Assembly (NCBI GenBank): GCA_021800275.1
Contig: JAJYZB010000001.1
Coordinates: 62,001 to 126,000, forward strand
Direction of reading: 5' to 3'
Origin: a bacterium
GTDB taxonomy: Bacteria; Vulcanimicrobiota; JABDET01
DNA length: 64,000 nucleotides
The notes beneath the pieces were generated by a model. It did not search any database. It was given only the letters and a program-made list of their open reading frames with translations, and had not been told where the DNA came from. Below are positions 8,686 through 17,698 of the stretch, one piece after another (within the stretch, counting starts at the first letter, position 1; each line of letters starts with the position of its first letter). The position numbers were made by a program, and so were the translations under genes.

Positions 8686-9544
8686 GGCCCGCTTCTATTT
8701 TTTTCTCAAGGGTCTGGTAAGTGACAACTCCGTAGCCCACTCCAAAAGGACCCTCGTACGAAACCACTTCTTTCTGCAGATTTAAACCCTGGGTAGCTCC
8801 TAACATAATTAAAATCGGACGAAAACCGCATTCCCCGATCTTTTCAATGAACAGGGGATCCATTTTTAAAATTCCAGCTGCATCATGAACTTCCAGCAGC
8901 TCAAGAATTTTTTTGTCAAATTCTTTTCCTAAAGGCTCATACCCATAAGGGGCTGCTGGAATTAAGCGGTGAGATAAATCGCCGCTGGCAATCACAGCAG
9001 CTCGTTTTCCTTCTTTTTCCACAGCTTTCTGGACACAAACTCCAAATTCGAACAGGGTTGGATACGGCAGAAACCCGATGCTGATCAAGACCATCGGAAG
9101 ATCCAGCCCTGCCTCGCGAAAATAATAAAGAGGAACCATGGAAGCATGATCCAGATAAGGAGGAACCTCCCATTTTTTATAAGTCGTTTCATTTAATTCC
9201 GCAGCAGAAATACTTTTAGATGCAGCTTCCTCAAGGATGCGCATTCCTAATGAGGGATACCCTTTTGCAGCCAGTTTAACTGAGGAAGCCCCAAACTGTT
9301 TGAAATTCCCGCTGTACTGAAGCGATGTATAAACAGAGACAGCATCCTGAAAAACCGGTCCATGCGGGGTTATAAGAACCAGGACTTCAGGATGGGCATC
9401 CCTGAGTTTTTGAGAAAAAATCTGCAGTCCATTACGGCTTTTTAAACATTTTTCGATCTCTTCTCTGCCAATTTCGGGAACTAAAATCGGGGGATGGGGT
9501 GTCACCCCGCTGAAAACAATTTCTCCTTTTTCTGAAATCGCCAT
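8678..9544 (-). CDS. amrB: MEMO1 family protein (AmmeMemoRadiSam system protein B)
   Basis: The 288-residue protein belongs to the MEMO1 family, related in fold to class III extradiol dioxygenases. Family marks are the opening segment VTPHPPILVPEIG, ITPHGPVF, the DHASMVPLYY segment and ASGDLSH. The histidines in these segments correspond to the metal-site ligands of the fold. The biochemical function in bacteria is unresolved. Overlap with AMMECR1 indicates coupled translation and a shared role. Confidence 0.93.
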   Translation of the reverse strand: MAISEKGEIVFSGVTPHPPILVPEIGREEIEKCLKSRNGLQIFSQKLRDAHPEVLVLITPHGPVFQDAVSVYTSLQYSGNFKQFGASSVKLAAKGYPSLGMRILEEAASKSISAAELNETTYKKWEVPPYLDHASMVPLYYFREAGLDLPMVLISIGFLPYPTLFEFGVCVQKAVEKEGKRAAVIASGDLSHRLIPAAPYGYEPLGKEFDKKILELLEVHDAAGILKMDPLFIEKIGECGFRPILIMLGATQGLNLQKEVVSYEGPFGVGYGVVTYQTLEKKIEAGHG

Positions 9545-9554
9545 ATATTGCTCT

Positions 9555-10382
9555 CTATTCTTTTACTTCGAGGGAAGAGGGGAATCTCCCCTGATTTTCC
9601 TTTAATTCCTGATGGGCTTTTTCCACAATCCAGGCCAGATCAAAAACTTCCCTGGATTCTTCGAAACTGAGATGACACAAAAATTCGATATTCCCTTCAG
9701 CCCCGGAAACAGGAGAATGAGTAATTCCCTGCACAAAAAAAGCGTTCACCTCGAGCCACTCCATCATTTTATGCAGCACTTTTTCATGGATCTCTTTTTC
9801 TCTGATAACCCCTTTTTTAGCTGCGCCCCGTTCTGCTTCGAATTGAGGCTTTATCAGAACAAGAATTTCTCCATGAGGGAGCATGAGATCTCTGGCAGCA
9901 GGCAGAATCTTCTGGACAGAAATAAAACTGACATCCATGACACAGAGCAAAATCGCTTCAGGGATCTCTGCAGCAGTTAAATAACGGGCATTGGTTCTTT
10001 CCAGAGAAACAACTCTTGGATCCGTTCTCAATTTCCAGGACAGCTGCCCTTTCCCCACATCCACTGCATAAACCTTTGCAGCTCCATTCTGCAGCAGGCA
10101 GTCTGTAAATCCGCCGGTTGAAGCTCCGATGTCCAGGCAGATCTTTCCTTTAGGATTTACTTGAAAAACCTGAAGAGCTTTAGCCAGTTTTATCCCCCCT
10201 TTTCCAACATAAGGGAAAGGTTCAACCACTTCAATAAAAGAGGTGTCAGATACAGAATCTCCGGGCTTAAGGGCTGAGGAATGATTGACTTTAACCCTTC
10301 CCGCAAGAATCAGAGCCTGCGCCTGATGGCGAGTTTCAGCCAGCTTTTTTTCGACCAGAAGAAGATCAAGACGCTGCTTCAA
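9555..10382 (-). CDS. tlyA: TlyA family rRNA (cytidine-2'-O)-methyltransferase
   Basis: The first 60 residues form an S4 RNA-binding domain (RLDLLLVEKKLAETRHQAQ). A conserved linker, VGKGGIKLAKAL, leads to an FtsJ-like methyltransferase whose SAM motif is CLDIGASTGGFTDCLL near residue 81. TlyA enzymes methylate cytidines in 16S and, in some bacteria, 23S rRNA. At 275 residues this is the usual length. The start overlaps the xseB stop by 4 bp, an arrangement (xseA-xseB-tlyA) common in Firmicutes and other bacteria. Confidence 0.93.
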   Translation of the reverse strand: MKQRLDLLLVEKKLAETRHQAQALILAGRVKVNHSSALKPGDSVSDTSFIEVVEPFPYVGKGGIKLAKALQVFQVNPKGKICLDIGASTGGFTDCLLQNGAAKVYAVDVGKGQLSWKLRTDPRVVSLERTNARYLTAAEIPEAILLCVMDVSFISVQKILPAARDLMLPHGEILVLIKPQFEAERGAAKKGVIREKEIHEKVLHKMMEWLEVNAFFVQGITHSPVSGAEGNIEFLCHLSFEESREVFDLAWIVEKAHQELKENQGRFPSSLEVKE

Positions 10383-10615
10383 TCTTGAGTTTTTTCAAAC
10401 TGAAAAGGGGCAGCTTCTAAAGAACCATTTTCTTTTTGAACGACCACCTGCAGTTTTTCCTGAGCTTCTTTTAGTTTTTCCGAGCAGAGCGCAATAAACT
10501 GTTTCCCTTTTTCATACGCCTGGAGGGATTCTTCTAAAGGGAGATCGCCGGATTCGAGTTTTTTTACTAACTCTTCCAGTTTCTGGATGGTGGATTCATA
10601 AGAGAATTCATTCAT
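10379..10615 (-). CDS. xseB: Exodeoxyribonuclease VII small subunit
   Basis: The 78-residue helical protein has the XseB signature: FSYESTIQKLEELVKKLESG followed by LPLEESLQAYEKG. It binds XseA to form exonuclease VII, which degrades single-stranded DNA. It starts 30 bp downstream of the xseA stop and overlaps tlyA by 4 bp. Confidence 0.94.
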   Translation of the reverse strand: MNEFSYESTIQKLEELVKKLESGDLPLEESLQAYEKGKQFIALCSEKLKEAQEKLQVVVQKENGSLEAAPFQFEKTQD

Positions 10616-10645
10616 GGCAGCCTGTTTCTCTCCCGAATCATTTCT

Positions 10646-11821
10646 CTAACTAAAAAAATTCCCCTGGACAAACTGCTGCCTGGAATTCTTTTCAGAGGAT
10701 GATTTTTGAAATAAAGCCTCAACTGTTCCATCTGCAAAAATGAGAGTTCCCCTCTTTTTCTCCAGCGCCTTTTCAGCGGTTTTAATCGTTTTCCCAGCAG
10801 CAGTGACAAGGACATATCCCCTGTTTAAAATGCCGTAAGGGCTCAGAGCTTCCAGTTTTTCTCGCAGAGAATCCAGTTTCATGGCGCTTATTTTAAGTTT
10901 ATTCTGATAAGCTCGGTCTAACTGCTGCTGCAGATAATCCAAACGCTGCAGCTCTTTTTCTTGAATTTTCCTCTCCATGGAACGATTTAATCTCTGAGCC
11001 AGCTGCATTAACTGCTGCTGCAGATCCTTCTGCAGCGGAGAGATCAGTTCTGCTGCGGCAGAAGGAGTAGGAGCCCTTTTATCAGCCGCAAAATCCGCAA
11101 TAGTAAAATCCGTTTCATGTCCTACTCCTGAAATCACAGGAACTCTGCACTGAAAAATCTCTCGGGCTAAATTTTCATCATTAAAGCTCCACAAATCTTC
11201 AAGAGAACCTCCACCCCGGGCTAAAAGAATCACTTCCACATCAGGAAAAGACTGAAGTCTTTTTAAAGCTGCAATTAAATTTCCAGGAGCATCCTGTCCT
11301 TGAACAGGAGAAGGGGAGATCAAAATTTGAATCGCGGAATTTCTCCTCTGAATAATGGAAATCATATCATGGAGAGCTGCTCCTTGAAGACTGGTAACAA
11401 TCCCTACTGTTTTTGGAAAAAAGGGGATTGGTCTTTTTCGAGCAGGATCAAAAAGTCCTTCTTTTTCCAGCTTTTCTTTCAACTCCAGAAAAGCCAGATA
11501 CAGTTCCCCCACTCCATCAGGATTGAGATCCTGAACAATTAATTGATACTGGCTTCTCCCTGAAAAAATAGAGACACGCCCTGCTGCTGTAACTTTCATT
11601 CCTTCTTTAAGTTTGAATTTCAATCCCTGGTGCTCTTGTCGAAACATGACACAGGCTATCTGATGGGAAGAATCTTTTAAAGTAAAATACAGATGTCCTG
11701 ATGGATAAAGAGAAACTCCTGAAACCTCTCCTTTGACAAAACACATTCTCAAAAGTTCATCACTGTCAAAAAGAAGGCGAATGTGCTGGCACAGCTCGGC
11801 AACTGTTAAAACTCCGGACAT
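10646..11821 (-). CDS. xseA: Exodeoxyribonuclease VII large subunit
   Basis: XseA is the catalytic subunit of exonuclease VII. An N-terminal OB fold (GEVSGVSLYPSGHLYFTLKD) is followed by the catalytic region: VGIVTSLQGAALHD, the ILLARGGGSLEDLW motif near residue 195, and GVGHETDFTIADFAADKRAPTP split across the active site. A coiled coil of about 100 residues comes next. The ATG at 11819-11821 is preferred because it follows the acyP stop by one base and begins with the family opening SGVLTVAELCQHIR. An in-frame ATG at 11854 would overlap acyP and add 11 residues. Confidence 0.94.
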   Translation of the reverse strand: MSGVLTVAELCQHIRLLFDSDELLRMCFVKGEVSGVSLYPSGHLYFTLKDSSHQIACVMFRQEHQGLKFKLKEGMKVTAAGRVSIFSGRSQYQLIVQDLNPDGVGELYLAFLELKEKLEKEGLFDPARKRPIPFFPKTVGIVTSLQGAALHDMISIIQRRNSAIQILISPSPVQGQDAPGNLIAALKRLQSFPDVEVILLARGGGSLEDLWSFNDENLAREIFQCRVPVISGVGHETDFTIADFAADKRAPTPSAAAELISPLQKDLQQQLMQLAQRLNRSMERKIQEKELQRLDYLQQQLDRAYQNKLKISAMKLDSLREKLEALSPYGILNRGYVLVTAAGKTIKTAEKALEKKRGTLIFADGTVEALFQKSSSEKNSRQQFVQGNFFS

Positions 11822-11822
11822 C

Positions 11823-12116
11823 TTATTTCTCGCCATGAGTGATGACAAATCCATTGAATTCAGAAAAAGGGTCTTCCCAGAGAAGTTTCAAATCTTGAAT
11901 TTGTCCAGGGGCTCCCCCCTCACGAATTCTTTCCAGAACCTTTCCAATGCTCTCTTTTTCCCCCTGTAAAACCGCTTCCACTCGTCCATCATCCAGATTT
12001 CTCACAAATCCTGAGAGGGAAAATTTCAATGCCATAGAACGAATAAAAACCCTCATTCCAACTCCTTGAACTTCGCCGCTCAAATAGAGATGCGCCTGAA
12101 CTTTCAAAAGTTTCAA
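11823..12116 (-). CDS. acyP: Acylphosphatase
   Basis: The 97-residue enzyme hydrolyses acyl phosphates. Its signature loop is GEVQGVGMRVF near residue 14, with the catalytic Arg at the end of the loop; the second motif is GFVRNLDDGRVEAVLQG with the catalytic Asn. It overlaps the upstream exported-protein gene by 4 bp and precedes xseA by one base, so all three are probably on one transcript. Confidence 0.93.
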   Translation of the reverse strand: MKLLKVQAHLYLSGEVQGVGMRVFIRSMALKFSLSGFVRNLDDGRVEAVLQGEKESIGKVLERIREGGAPGQIQDLKLLWEDPFSEFNGFVITHGEK

Positions 12117-13189
12117 TGGATCACTCGGAAAGACTGCAGCATAGTCATAAACGTGGGGCGCATCGAATAAAAACTGCTCCTGGGGGCTGTGCAGACAAAC
12201 AAGTAAGATATTTTTGACAAAGTCATAACCAGAGCCCAGGATTTCATCATTTTGCCGTGAGGAAGGCGGTAAGAATAAACCAGAATTTTTACTTTTGCGG
12301 CATGTATCTTGAGTCGTTTCTCATGTAAAATTTTCAAACCTTTTATGGCATAAGCTAAAGACTGTTCATACATGGGCAGTATCTTTTTCTGAGACACTTT
12401 AAACATTCCCCCTGCTGAGGAGAGAACCTGAAAACTAGAACCGTGAAGTTGATACAGCAGAGGGTTTTCTCCAATATGCTGAACTTTCCAGGATTCAGGA
12501 TAAAAGAATTCATATTTGTCTTTGGGATCTTGATAAATCTTTTCTCCTGGAGGCAGCTGAGAGGACGCAGATTTTGATGAAGCAGCCGAGGAGGGAAATA
12601 ATTCGGTTTGGGGGGAAATTTTCGAGGTTCCCGGTTTTAGCGATTGAGCGGATGGATTTGAAGGAGATGAAAAAGGCGATAGAGACGGCTGGTGAGTTTT
12701 GACGCTTCTTAAGAGGCTCCAGAGTTCATCGGCAAAAAGCGGATATAAATCTTTTGAAATCTCAGATTCTTCAACGACAAGTCCGCCTTTTTTCATGAAT
12801 AAAATCCCGATTCCTACACGAGAAGGATGGTTTAAATCCTGACAAATAACCTCTTCCATTTTTCTGCCGTTTTTCAAAATGATTTTTTTATGACTGATAA
12901 TCCAGGACTCTTGATTTAAATAGGCAGCTGCCAGATCTTCCAATTTCCCTATACCTGACAGGACGTTGACCGTTAAAAAAGCATGAATTTGGAGATTTGC
13001 AGCTTTGAACTTTTTGGCAGAAGTAATGGGTTTCCAATCCGGCGGCACAAAAATCCAAAAAGAAATTCCATTTCGTTTATACTGCAAAATTCGGGGAACA
13101 TGCCACCTGGCTGCCCAACAAAAATGTCCTGCTGCTAAAAAAACAACAAAAAAGATAAAAAATTTACATTTTTTTAACATTTTAGTCAT
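12113..13189 (-). CDS. Exported protein with two PsbP/DUF1795-like domains
   Basis: The family is not identified with confidence. A Lys-rich start and a hydrophobic run ending CWAARW (about residue 27) form a signal peptide. Two similar halves follow. Residues ~38-165 (ISFWIFVPPDW) and ~225-358 (YEFFYPESWKV) each begin with the strand-Pro-x-x-Trp pattern typical of PsbP/Mog1-like sheets and end with a helix containing LLRSV or MLQSF. A Ser/Pro-rich linker of about 55 residues separates them. It is probably an extracytoplasmic protein of the envelope. It is upstream of acyP with a 4-bp overlap. Confidence 0.75.
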   Translation of the reverse strand: MTKMLKKCKFFIFFVVFLAAGHFCWAARWHVPRILQYKRNGISFWIFVPPDWKPITSAKKFKAANLQIHAFLTVNVLSGIGKLEDLAAAYLNQESWIISHKKIILKNGRKMEEVICQDLNHPSRVGIGILFMKKGGLVVEESEISKDLYPLFADELWSLLRSVKTHQPSLSPFSSPSNPSAQSLKPGTSKISPQTELFPSSAASSKSASSQLPPGEKIYQDPKDKYEFFYPESWKVQHIGENPLLYQLHGSSFQVLSSAGGMFKVSQKKILPMYEQSLAYAIKGLKILHEKRLKIHAAKVKILVYSYRLPHGKMMKSWALVMTLSKISYLFVCTAPRSSFYSMRPTFMTMLQSFRVIH

Positions 13190-13234
13190 TTTTTTTTAAA
13201 ATCTCCCTGCTATACTTAATTATATTAAACGTGA

Positions 13235-14449
13235 TTATTTCTCTCCCTCCAAAGGTGCCCTCTGCTCTGCAGAGGGTCTCTTCTTGATCCAGACCAATGG
13301 AGTTTGTTCATCACTGTTCCCCTGGGGATTATCCACAACTGCCTCTACCAGCTGCTGATCCTCAATTCCTGAGGATTTTCCAAGAATATCCACTTTCCCG
13401 AGATCATTGGCATCCACGACTGCTGCTTCAAGCCCGGTTTCTTCCCGAATTCTTAAAGCCAGTTGTCCAGGGTTCAATGGACCCATCACAACGGACTTGT
13501 CAAAAGGGGGAAGGGTCCCTGTGCAGTCATCAATAGTGGCTGCCTGTCTCCCGGCAATCCTGTAAAAATCCCCTGTTCTGCCAACAAGCCTTCCTGCCAG
13601 TCCGATCAAAACACCTGCCATCATGCGCGGCAAACCCACTTCCTCAATCGCTTTCTGCATGCTGTAGCAGGAAGCCAGGCTGGAATTAAACTGAAAAAAC
13701 CGATTTAAACGTTTAGCCCAGAATCCGGGAAAAATGCTGGTTACTGGATACACCCGATTTTGAGCAATGGCTGCCACAGATTCAGAGATCACCACCCAAT
13801 CCCCTGGTTCTGCTTTTCCATCCAGATACTGGCGCACTATTTTGACCCAATCTTCTCCAGGAAAAATTAAATGGGTGCGAATAGGCACAACATTCGGTTT
13901 CCCCGTTTTTTTAAGGGGTTCAGAAGAAACTGGTTTTTTAAAAGCATTTTCATTTTCTTTGAACTGAGCTAAAGGGACAGAAAATAAAAGACGTTCTGTT
14001 TTCAGTGGGGTCCTCCCATAATACCCATAAGAAAGCAGAAAATTTAAATGATTTAATGCTCTGACATCCTCCGGGCTAACCTGAATCAGAGCTCTGGCAA
14101 AAACCGATTTTTTAGGTTTAACAATAAAAGCTTCAAAATAACCATCTTTTCTGGGATTCTCTGCTAGAGTGAGTTTTACACAGCGTTCTCTGTCCTGATC
14201 TTCTTTTCTTTCTGGAACAGATTGAAGATCTCCAAAAATGACAAGAGCCTGCTCTTTTCTGCTGCGGTTAACAAAAGGAATATCAAACGACAAAAAAAGA
14301 GAATCCTCTTGCGGCATTTTAAAACAGTTCTGGATTCTGGCAGCATCCACATAAAGGTCACAGTCTCCTCTTAAAACAAAAGTCAGCCAATCCATAAAAA
14401 AAAGAAAAACAGAAAGCGAGAAGATGACTAGAACCAGGTCCAGAATCAT
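13235..14449 (-). CDS. Membrane-anchored protein with CofE-like (F420-0:glutamate ligase) domain
   Basis: An N-terminal hydrophobic segment (residues ~2-24) is followed by about 150 residues of unknown beta-rich sequence. From about residue 190 a domain resembles the coenzyme F420-0:gamma-glutamyl ligase family. Matching segments are IRTHLIFPGEDW, GDWVVISESVAAIAQNR, GRTGDFYRIAGRQAATID, VVMGPLNP and VVDANDLGKVDILG. Residues near the end (DNPQGNSDEQTPLVWI) also fit that divergent branch. True CofE adds glutamates to F420. No other F420 gene is in the window, so another peptide-type ligation is equally possible. The start overlaps the upstream small membrane protein by 4 bp. Confidence 0.65.
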   Translation of the reverse strand: MILDLVLVIFSLSVFLFFMDWLTFVLRGDCDLYVDAARIQNCFKMPQEDSLFLSFDIPFVNRSRKEQALVIFGDLQSVPERKEDQDRERCVKLTLAENPRKDGYFEAFIVKPKKSVFARALIQVSPEDVRALNHLNFLLSYGYYGRTPLKTERLLFSVPLAQFKENENAFKKPVSSEPLKKTGKPNVVPIRTHLIFPGEDWVKIVRQYLDGKAEPGDWVVISESVAAIAQNRVYPVTSIFPGFWAKRLNRFFQFNSSLASCYSMQKAIEEVGLPRMMAGVLIGLAGRLVGRTGDFYRIAGRQAATIDDCTGTLPPFDKSVVMGPLNPGQLALRIREETGLEAAVVDANDLGKVDILGKSSGIEDQQLVEAVVDNPQGNSDEQTPLVWIKKRPSAEQRAPLEGEK

Positions 14450-14712
14450 CGGGCAGCGCGCCTTGTCTGATAAGAACTGGCAGGCGGCTTGTTCAAACCA
14501 GGACGATTGTTCTTTTGTTCTCTAAACAGAATAAAACTGACCACAGAGGCTGTCACAGATACAGCGAAAAGAGCGGCGACAAGAACGAGAATCCAGGGAA
14601 ACCTGCGGTTTTCGGAATCGCTCTCAGAGCCTGGTGTTAAAACACCCCCCTTATTCAAATTTCTGTTTGACGTTGGCATGGAAACCTTTCGCAGTTTTCT
14701 ATCTGACTGCAA
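14446..14712 (-). CDS. Small single-pass membrane protein
   Basis: I do not recognise this protein. The frame runs further 5' to a GTG at 14745. A TTG at 14710-14712 is preceded by AGGAGAGG at 6 bases, the best ribosome site, and gives 88 residues. An ATG at 14677-14679 is a third option. The N-terminal half is polar and Ser/Asn-rich; one transmembrane helix (WILVLVAALFAVSVTASVVS) lies near the middle; the tail is basic and Pro-rich. It overlaps the CofE-like gene by 4 bp, so the two are probably made together and may form a membrane complex. Confidence 0.6.
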   Translation of the reverse strand: MQSDRKLRKVSMPTSNRNLNKGGVLTPGSESDSENRRFPWILVLVAALFAVSVTASVVSFILFREQKNNRPGLNKPPASSYQTRRAAR

Positions 14713-14883
14713 GATATTCCTCTCCTCTTCGCGCCGCAGTTCCACAGACCCGCTTGCAGAGCGGCTGAACCTGCTCTGGCAGCTCTAAAGGGACTTAAGA
14801 AATAGAAAGGGAAAAAAACGCTTTCGTATAATTTTAATCACACTGAAGAGGAAAGACACCTCTATCGTTAGGAGTTTGAACCC

Positions 14884-15858
14884 ATGTCTGAAAAAAGAAT
14901 CAACATCACGCAGTATGGAAATCCTGAAGTCATGACTCTTGAAGAGTTCTCCCTTCCTGAACCAGAACCAGGAACTGCAAGAGTTAAAATTATGGCAGCA
15001 GGGGTTAATTTCATTGATGTCTATCAAAGAAAAGGAGAGTATAAATCCAATCCCCCTATTCTCATCGGCAGCGAAGGCGCAGGAATTGTTGAAGCAGCCA
15101 ATTTAAATACTTTTAAAATAAAAACAGGAGATCGTGTCGCATGGACAGGGCTTTCAGGTTCTTATGCAACCCATGGGAATTTTCCGATTAACCGCCTGGT
15201 CAAACTCCCTGATACCCTCAGTTATGAGCAGGGAGCAGCCTGTATGCTGCAGGGAATGACAGCTCATTATTTAGCCTGTTCTGCTTATCCTCTTCAGGTG
15301 GAGGACAAATGTTTAATCCATGCTGGAGCTGGAGGGGTTGGTCAACTTTTGTCCCAAATCGCAAAAATGAAAGGGGCTTTTGTCATTACAACAGTTTCGA
15401 CAGGAGAAAAGAAAATAATCTCGCAGAAAGCCGGGGCTGATGAAGTTATTCTTTACACCCAGGTGGATTTCGAAAAACAAGTGCAGCAGTTAACCCGTGG
15501 AGAAGGGGTTCAAGTGGTTTATGATTCTGTTGGCAGGCAAACTTTTGAAAAGAGTTTAAACTGCCTCTGCAGAAGAGGATATCTCGTTTTATTCGGGCAG
15601 TCCAGCGGAGCTGTTCCCTCTCTAGACCCGCAAACTCTGAATGCGAAAGGGTCCTTGTATTTAACTCGACCCAAACTGGGAGATTACATTGAATCTCGAG
15701 AAGAACTTCTGTGGAGATCCGGAGAAATTTTCAACTGGATCCTCTCGGGAAAATTAAAGCTCAATATTGATAAAACTTTCCCTCTTTTAGAAGCGGCAAA
15801 AGCGCACCACTATCTCGAAAATCGCGAAACCAAAGGAAAGGTTTTACTGATCCCTTGA
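14884..15858 (+). CDS. Zinc-independent NADPH:quinone oxidoreductase (MDR family)
   Basis: The 324-residue enzyme is a QOR-type medium-chain dehydrogenase/reductase. The catalytic domain has AAGVNFIDVYQRKGEY, and the nucleotide-binding domain has HAGAGGVGQLLSQIAK near residue 150. A region around VVYDSVGRQTFEKSL is typical of quinone reductases. Zinc-ligand cysteines of the alcohol dehydrogenases are absent. It likely reduces quinones or enones with NADPH. GGAG lies 10 bases before the ATG. A TATAAT box at 14827-14832 could be its promoter, though no good -35 is visible. Confidence 0.92.
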   Translation: MSEKRINITQYGNPEVMTLEEFSLPEPEPGTARVKIMAAGVNFIDVYQRKGEYKSNPPILIGSEGAGIVEAANLNTFKIKTGDRVAWTGLSGSYATHGNFPINRLVKLPDTLSYEQGAACMLQGMTAHYLACSAYPLQVEDKCLIHAGAGGVGQLLSQIAKMKGAFVITTVSTGEKKIISQKAGADEVILYTQVDFEKQVQQLTRGEGVQVVYDSVGRQTFEKSLNCLCRRGYLVLFGQSSGAVPSLDPQTLNAKGSLYLTRPKLGDYIESREELLWRSGEIFNWILSGKLKLNIDKTFPLLEAAKAHHYLENRETKGKVLLIP

Positions 15859-15891
15859 TTCATCGGGAGCAGTCGAAGTGAGGCATCTTTC

Positions 15892-16560
15892 TTGAACGCA
15901 AAAAAAATCTACGAAAACATGACTTATGTCCAGCTGCTCTATCTCAACACCAGCAGCGTGTTAGATCAGGCATTACAGGGCAAACTCTCTCTGCAGGATT
16001 TCCTGGAAAACGAAAAAGAGATTGTAAGAATGTCGGGAGAATCAGACTCTAACCCCTTTCAAATCATTACCATCGCTCCCTTCATAAAATACTTTTTCTC
16101 CATGATGCATGAATGGTTAGGAAAGAAAAATAACGATTCTTTAATCTCTCTGATCCAGATTTACAATGGAACCCATGCCTATGAACACAACGGGATTCTA
16201 GAACCTCTGAACAGAAAGCTGAAAACTTCACCTAAATGGTACCTCCAAACTCTTGAGACCGCAGAGGCAGCTGTTCAAAAATCAGAATTAGAGCCCGGAT
16301 CCTTAGAAAAAATCGGATATTTGCTCAGGAACATCCCAATGGATGCGGCCGTTGGTTTTGTCTCTCAACTCACCCTCAAAAAAATCCTGTTCAATTTTGA
16401 CCCTTCTCTTGAGAACTCTAAAAAAGAAAAGATCCAGAAAGAAATTAAACCTCTTTTAGATTATTTAAAAGGAGAAAGCTCTCTTTCTTATAACTTGAAA
16501 ATTAGAGGGATGTACATCGTTTTTGATGTAGAGACAAAAAATGAACGCTCAAGTCTTTAG
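15892..16560 (+). CDS. Unknown helical protein coupled to the radical SAM gene
   Basis: I do not recognise this 222-residue protein. It starts at a TTG with GTGAGG 8 bases upstream; an ATG nine codons later is the alternative. The sequence is predicted mostly helical, with no signal peptide, membrane segment or Cys cluster. A run of charged residues lies around 180-195. Its last 20 bases overlap the start of the AmmeMemoRadiSam radical SAM gene in another frame, which suggests translational coupling and a linked role. Confidence 0.65.
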   Translation: MNAKKIYENMTYVQLLYLNTSSVLDQALQGKLSLQDFLENEKEIVRMSGESDSNPFQIITIAPFIKYFFSMMHEWLGKKNNDSLISLIQIYNGTHAYEHNGILEPLNRKLKTSPKWYLQTLETAEAAVQKSELEPGSLEKIGYLLRNIPMDAAVGFVSQLTLKKILFNFDPSLENSKKEKIQKEIKPLLDYLKGESSLSYNLKIRGMYIVFDVETKNERSSL

Positions 16561-17698
16561 GAAGTCAAGCAGCAGAGAGGAAACTGCATCAGAAACATCT
16601 TTAAAAGCCACTTTATCCCGCCTCTCAAAAGTCGGAGAACTTTATGAAAAACAGCCTGATGGGAAAGTCATTTGTTTTGCCTGTGGACACCGCTGCAAAA
16701 TTTTAAAAGGGCTGCCCGGTATCTGCAGGGTGAGATTCAATCAAGAGGGAACCCTTTATGTTCCCACCGGGTATGTCGGAGCCCTGCAGCTCGACCCTGT
16801 CGAAAAAAAACCTTTTTTCCACGCCCTTCCCGGGAGCAGAGCTTTAAGTTTTGGAATGCTGGGGTGCGACTACCACTGCAGCTATTGTCAAAACTGGGTT
16901 ACGTCTCAAGCTTTAAAAGATCCGGCAGCAGCTGCCATGGCAGACACAATTCCCATAACTCCTTCCGAATTCGTCGCACTGGCTCTTGAAAAGGGAGCGA
17001 AAATCGTGACCAGCACTTATAATGAACCCTTGATCACCAGTGAATGGGCTGTCGAAATTTTCAAAGAAGCCAGAAAAAAAGGGCTGGTGACTTCGTACGT
17101 TTCCAATGGGAATGGAACTCCAGAGGTCATTTCTTATATCAAGCCATGGGTGGATTTATATAAAGTTGATCTCAAGAGTTTTCAAGATAAAAATTACAGA
17201 AAATTAGGGGGAAAATTAGAAACCGTAAAAACCACAATCCAGGCTCTGGTTGAAAATGGATTCTGGGTGGAGATTGTAACTCTCGTTATCCCCGGATTTA
17301 ATGATTCTGATGAAGAGCTGCGAAATATCGCCCGATTTTTAAAAGGGATTTCTCCTTATCTGCCCTGGCATGTAACCGCTTTTCACAAGGATTATAAAAT
17401 GACTGATCCAGAGAACACATCAGCAGAGGCTTTAATCCGGGCAGCCCGCATCGGTCATGAAGAAGGGCTTGTTTTCGTCTATCCAGGCAATCTGCCTGAT
17501 GAAGTTGGAGATTTTGAAAACACTTACTGCCCTTTTTGTCAGAAAATTTTAATTCGAAGATCAGGATACGGAATCCTTGAAAACAGAGTTAAAAACGGCG
17601 ACTGTCCTGACTGCTGCAGCAGGATTCCTGGCATCTGGATGAAAAACGACGGCGCCATTGTTAAAAACCTTTTAAATCATCAATTCCATGGACACTGA
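16541..17698 (+). CDS. amrS: AmmeMemoRadiSam system radical SAM enzyme
   Basis: The 385-residue protein has an N-terminal Cys segment (CFACGHRC...GICRVR). The radical SAM 4Fe-4S motif CX3CX2C follows as GCDYHCSYC near residues 108-116. A TIM-barrel region with STYNEPLIT and VSNGNGTPE comes next. The C-terminus has four more cysteines (CPFC and CPDCC) like a zinc ribbon. This layout is typical of the AmmeMemoRadiSam radical SAM family, formerly called pyruvate-formate-lyase-activating-like. The partner genes AMMECR1 and MEMO1 are at 8152-9544 on the opposite strand. The reaction is not established from sequence. It overlaps the upstream unknown gene and the downstream kinase gene. Confidence 0.93.
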   Translation: MNAQVFRKSSSREETASETSLKATLSRLSKVGELYEKQPDGKVICFACGHRCKILKGLPGICRVRFNQEGTLYVPTGYVGALQLDPVEKKPFFHALPGSRALSFGMLGCDYHCSYCQNWVTSQALKDPAAAAMADTIPITPSEFVALALEKGAKIVTSTYNEPLITSEWAVEIFKEARKKGLVTSYVSNGNGTPEVISYIKPWVDLYKVDLKSFQDKNYRKLGGKLETVKTTIQALVENGFWVEIVTLVIPGFNDSDEELRNIARFLKGISPYLPWHVTAFHKDYKMTDPENTSAEALIRAARIGHEEGLVFVYPGNLPDEVGDFENTYCPFCQKILIRRSGYGILENRVKNGDCPDCCSRIPGIWMKNDGAIVKNLLNHQFHGH

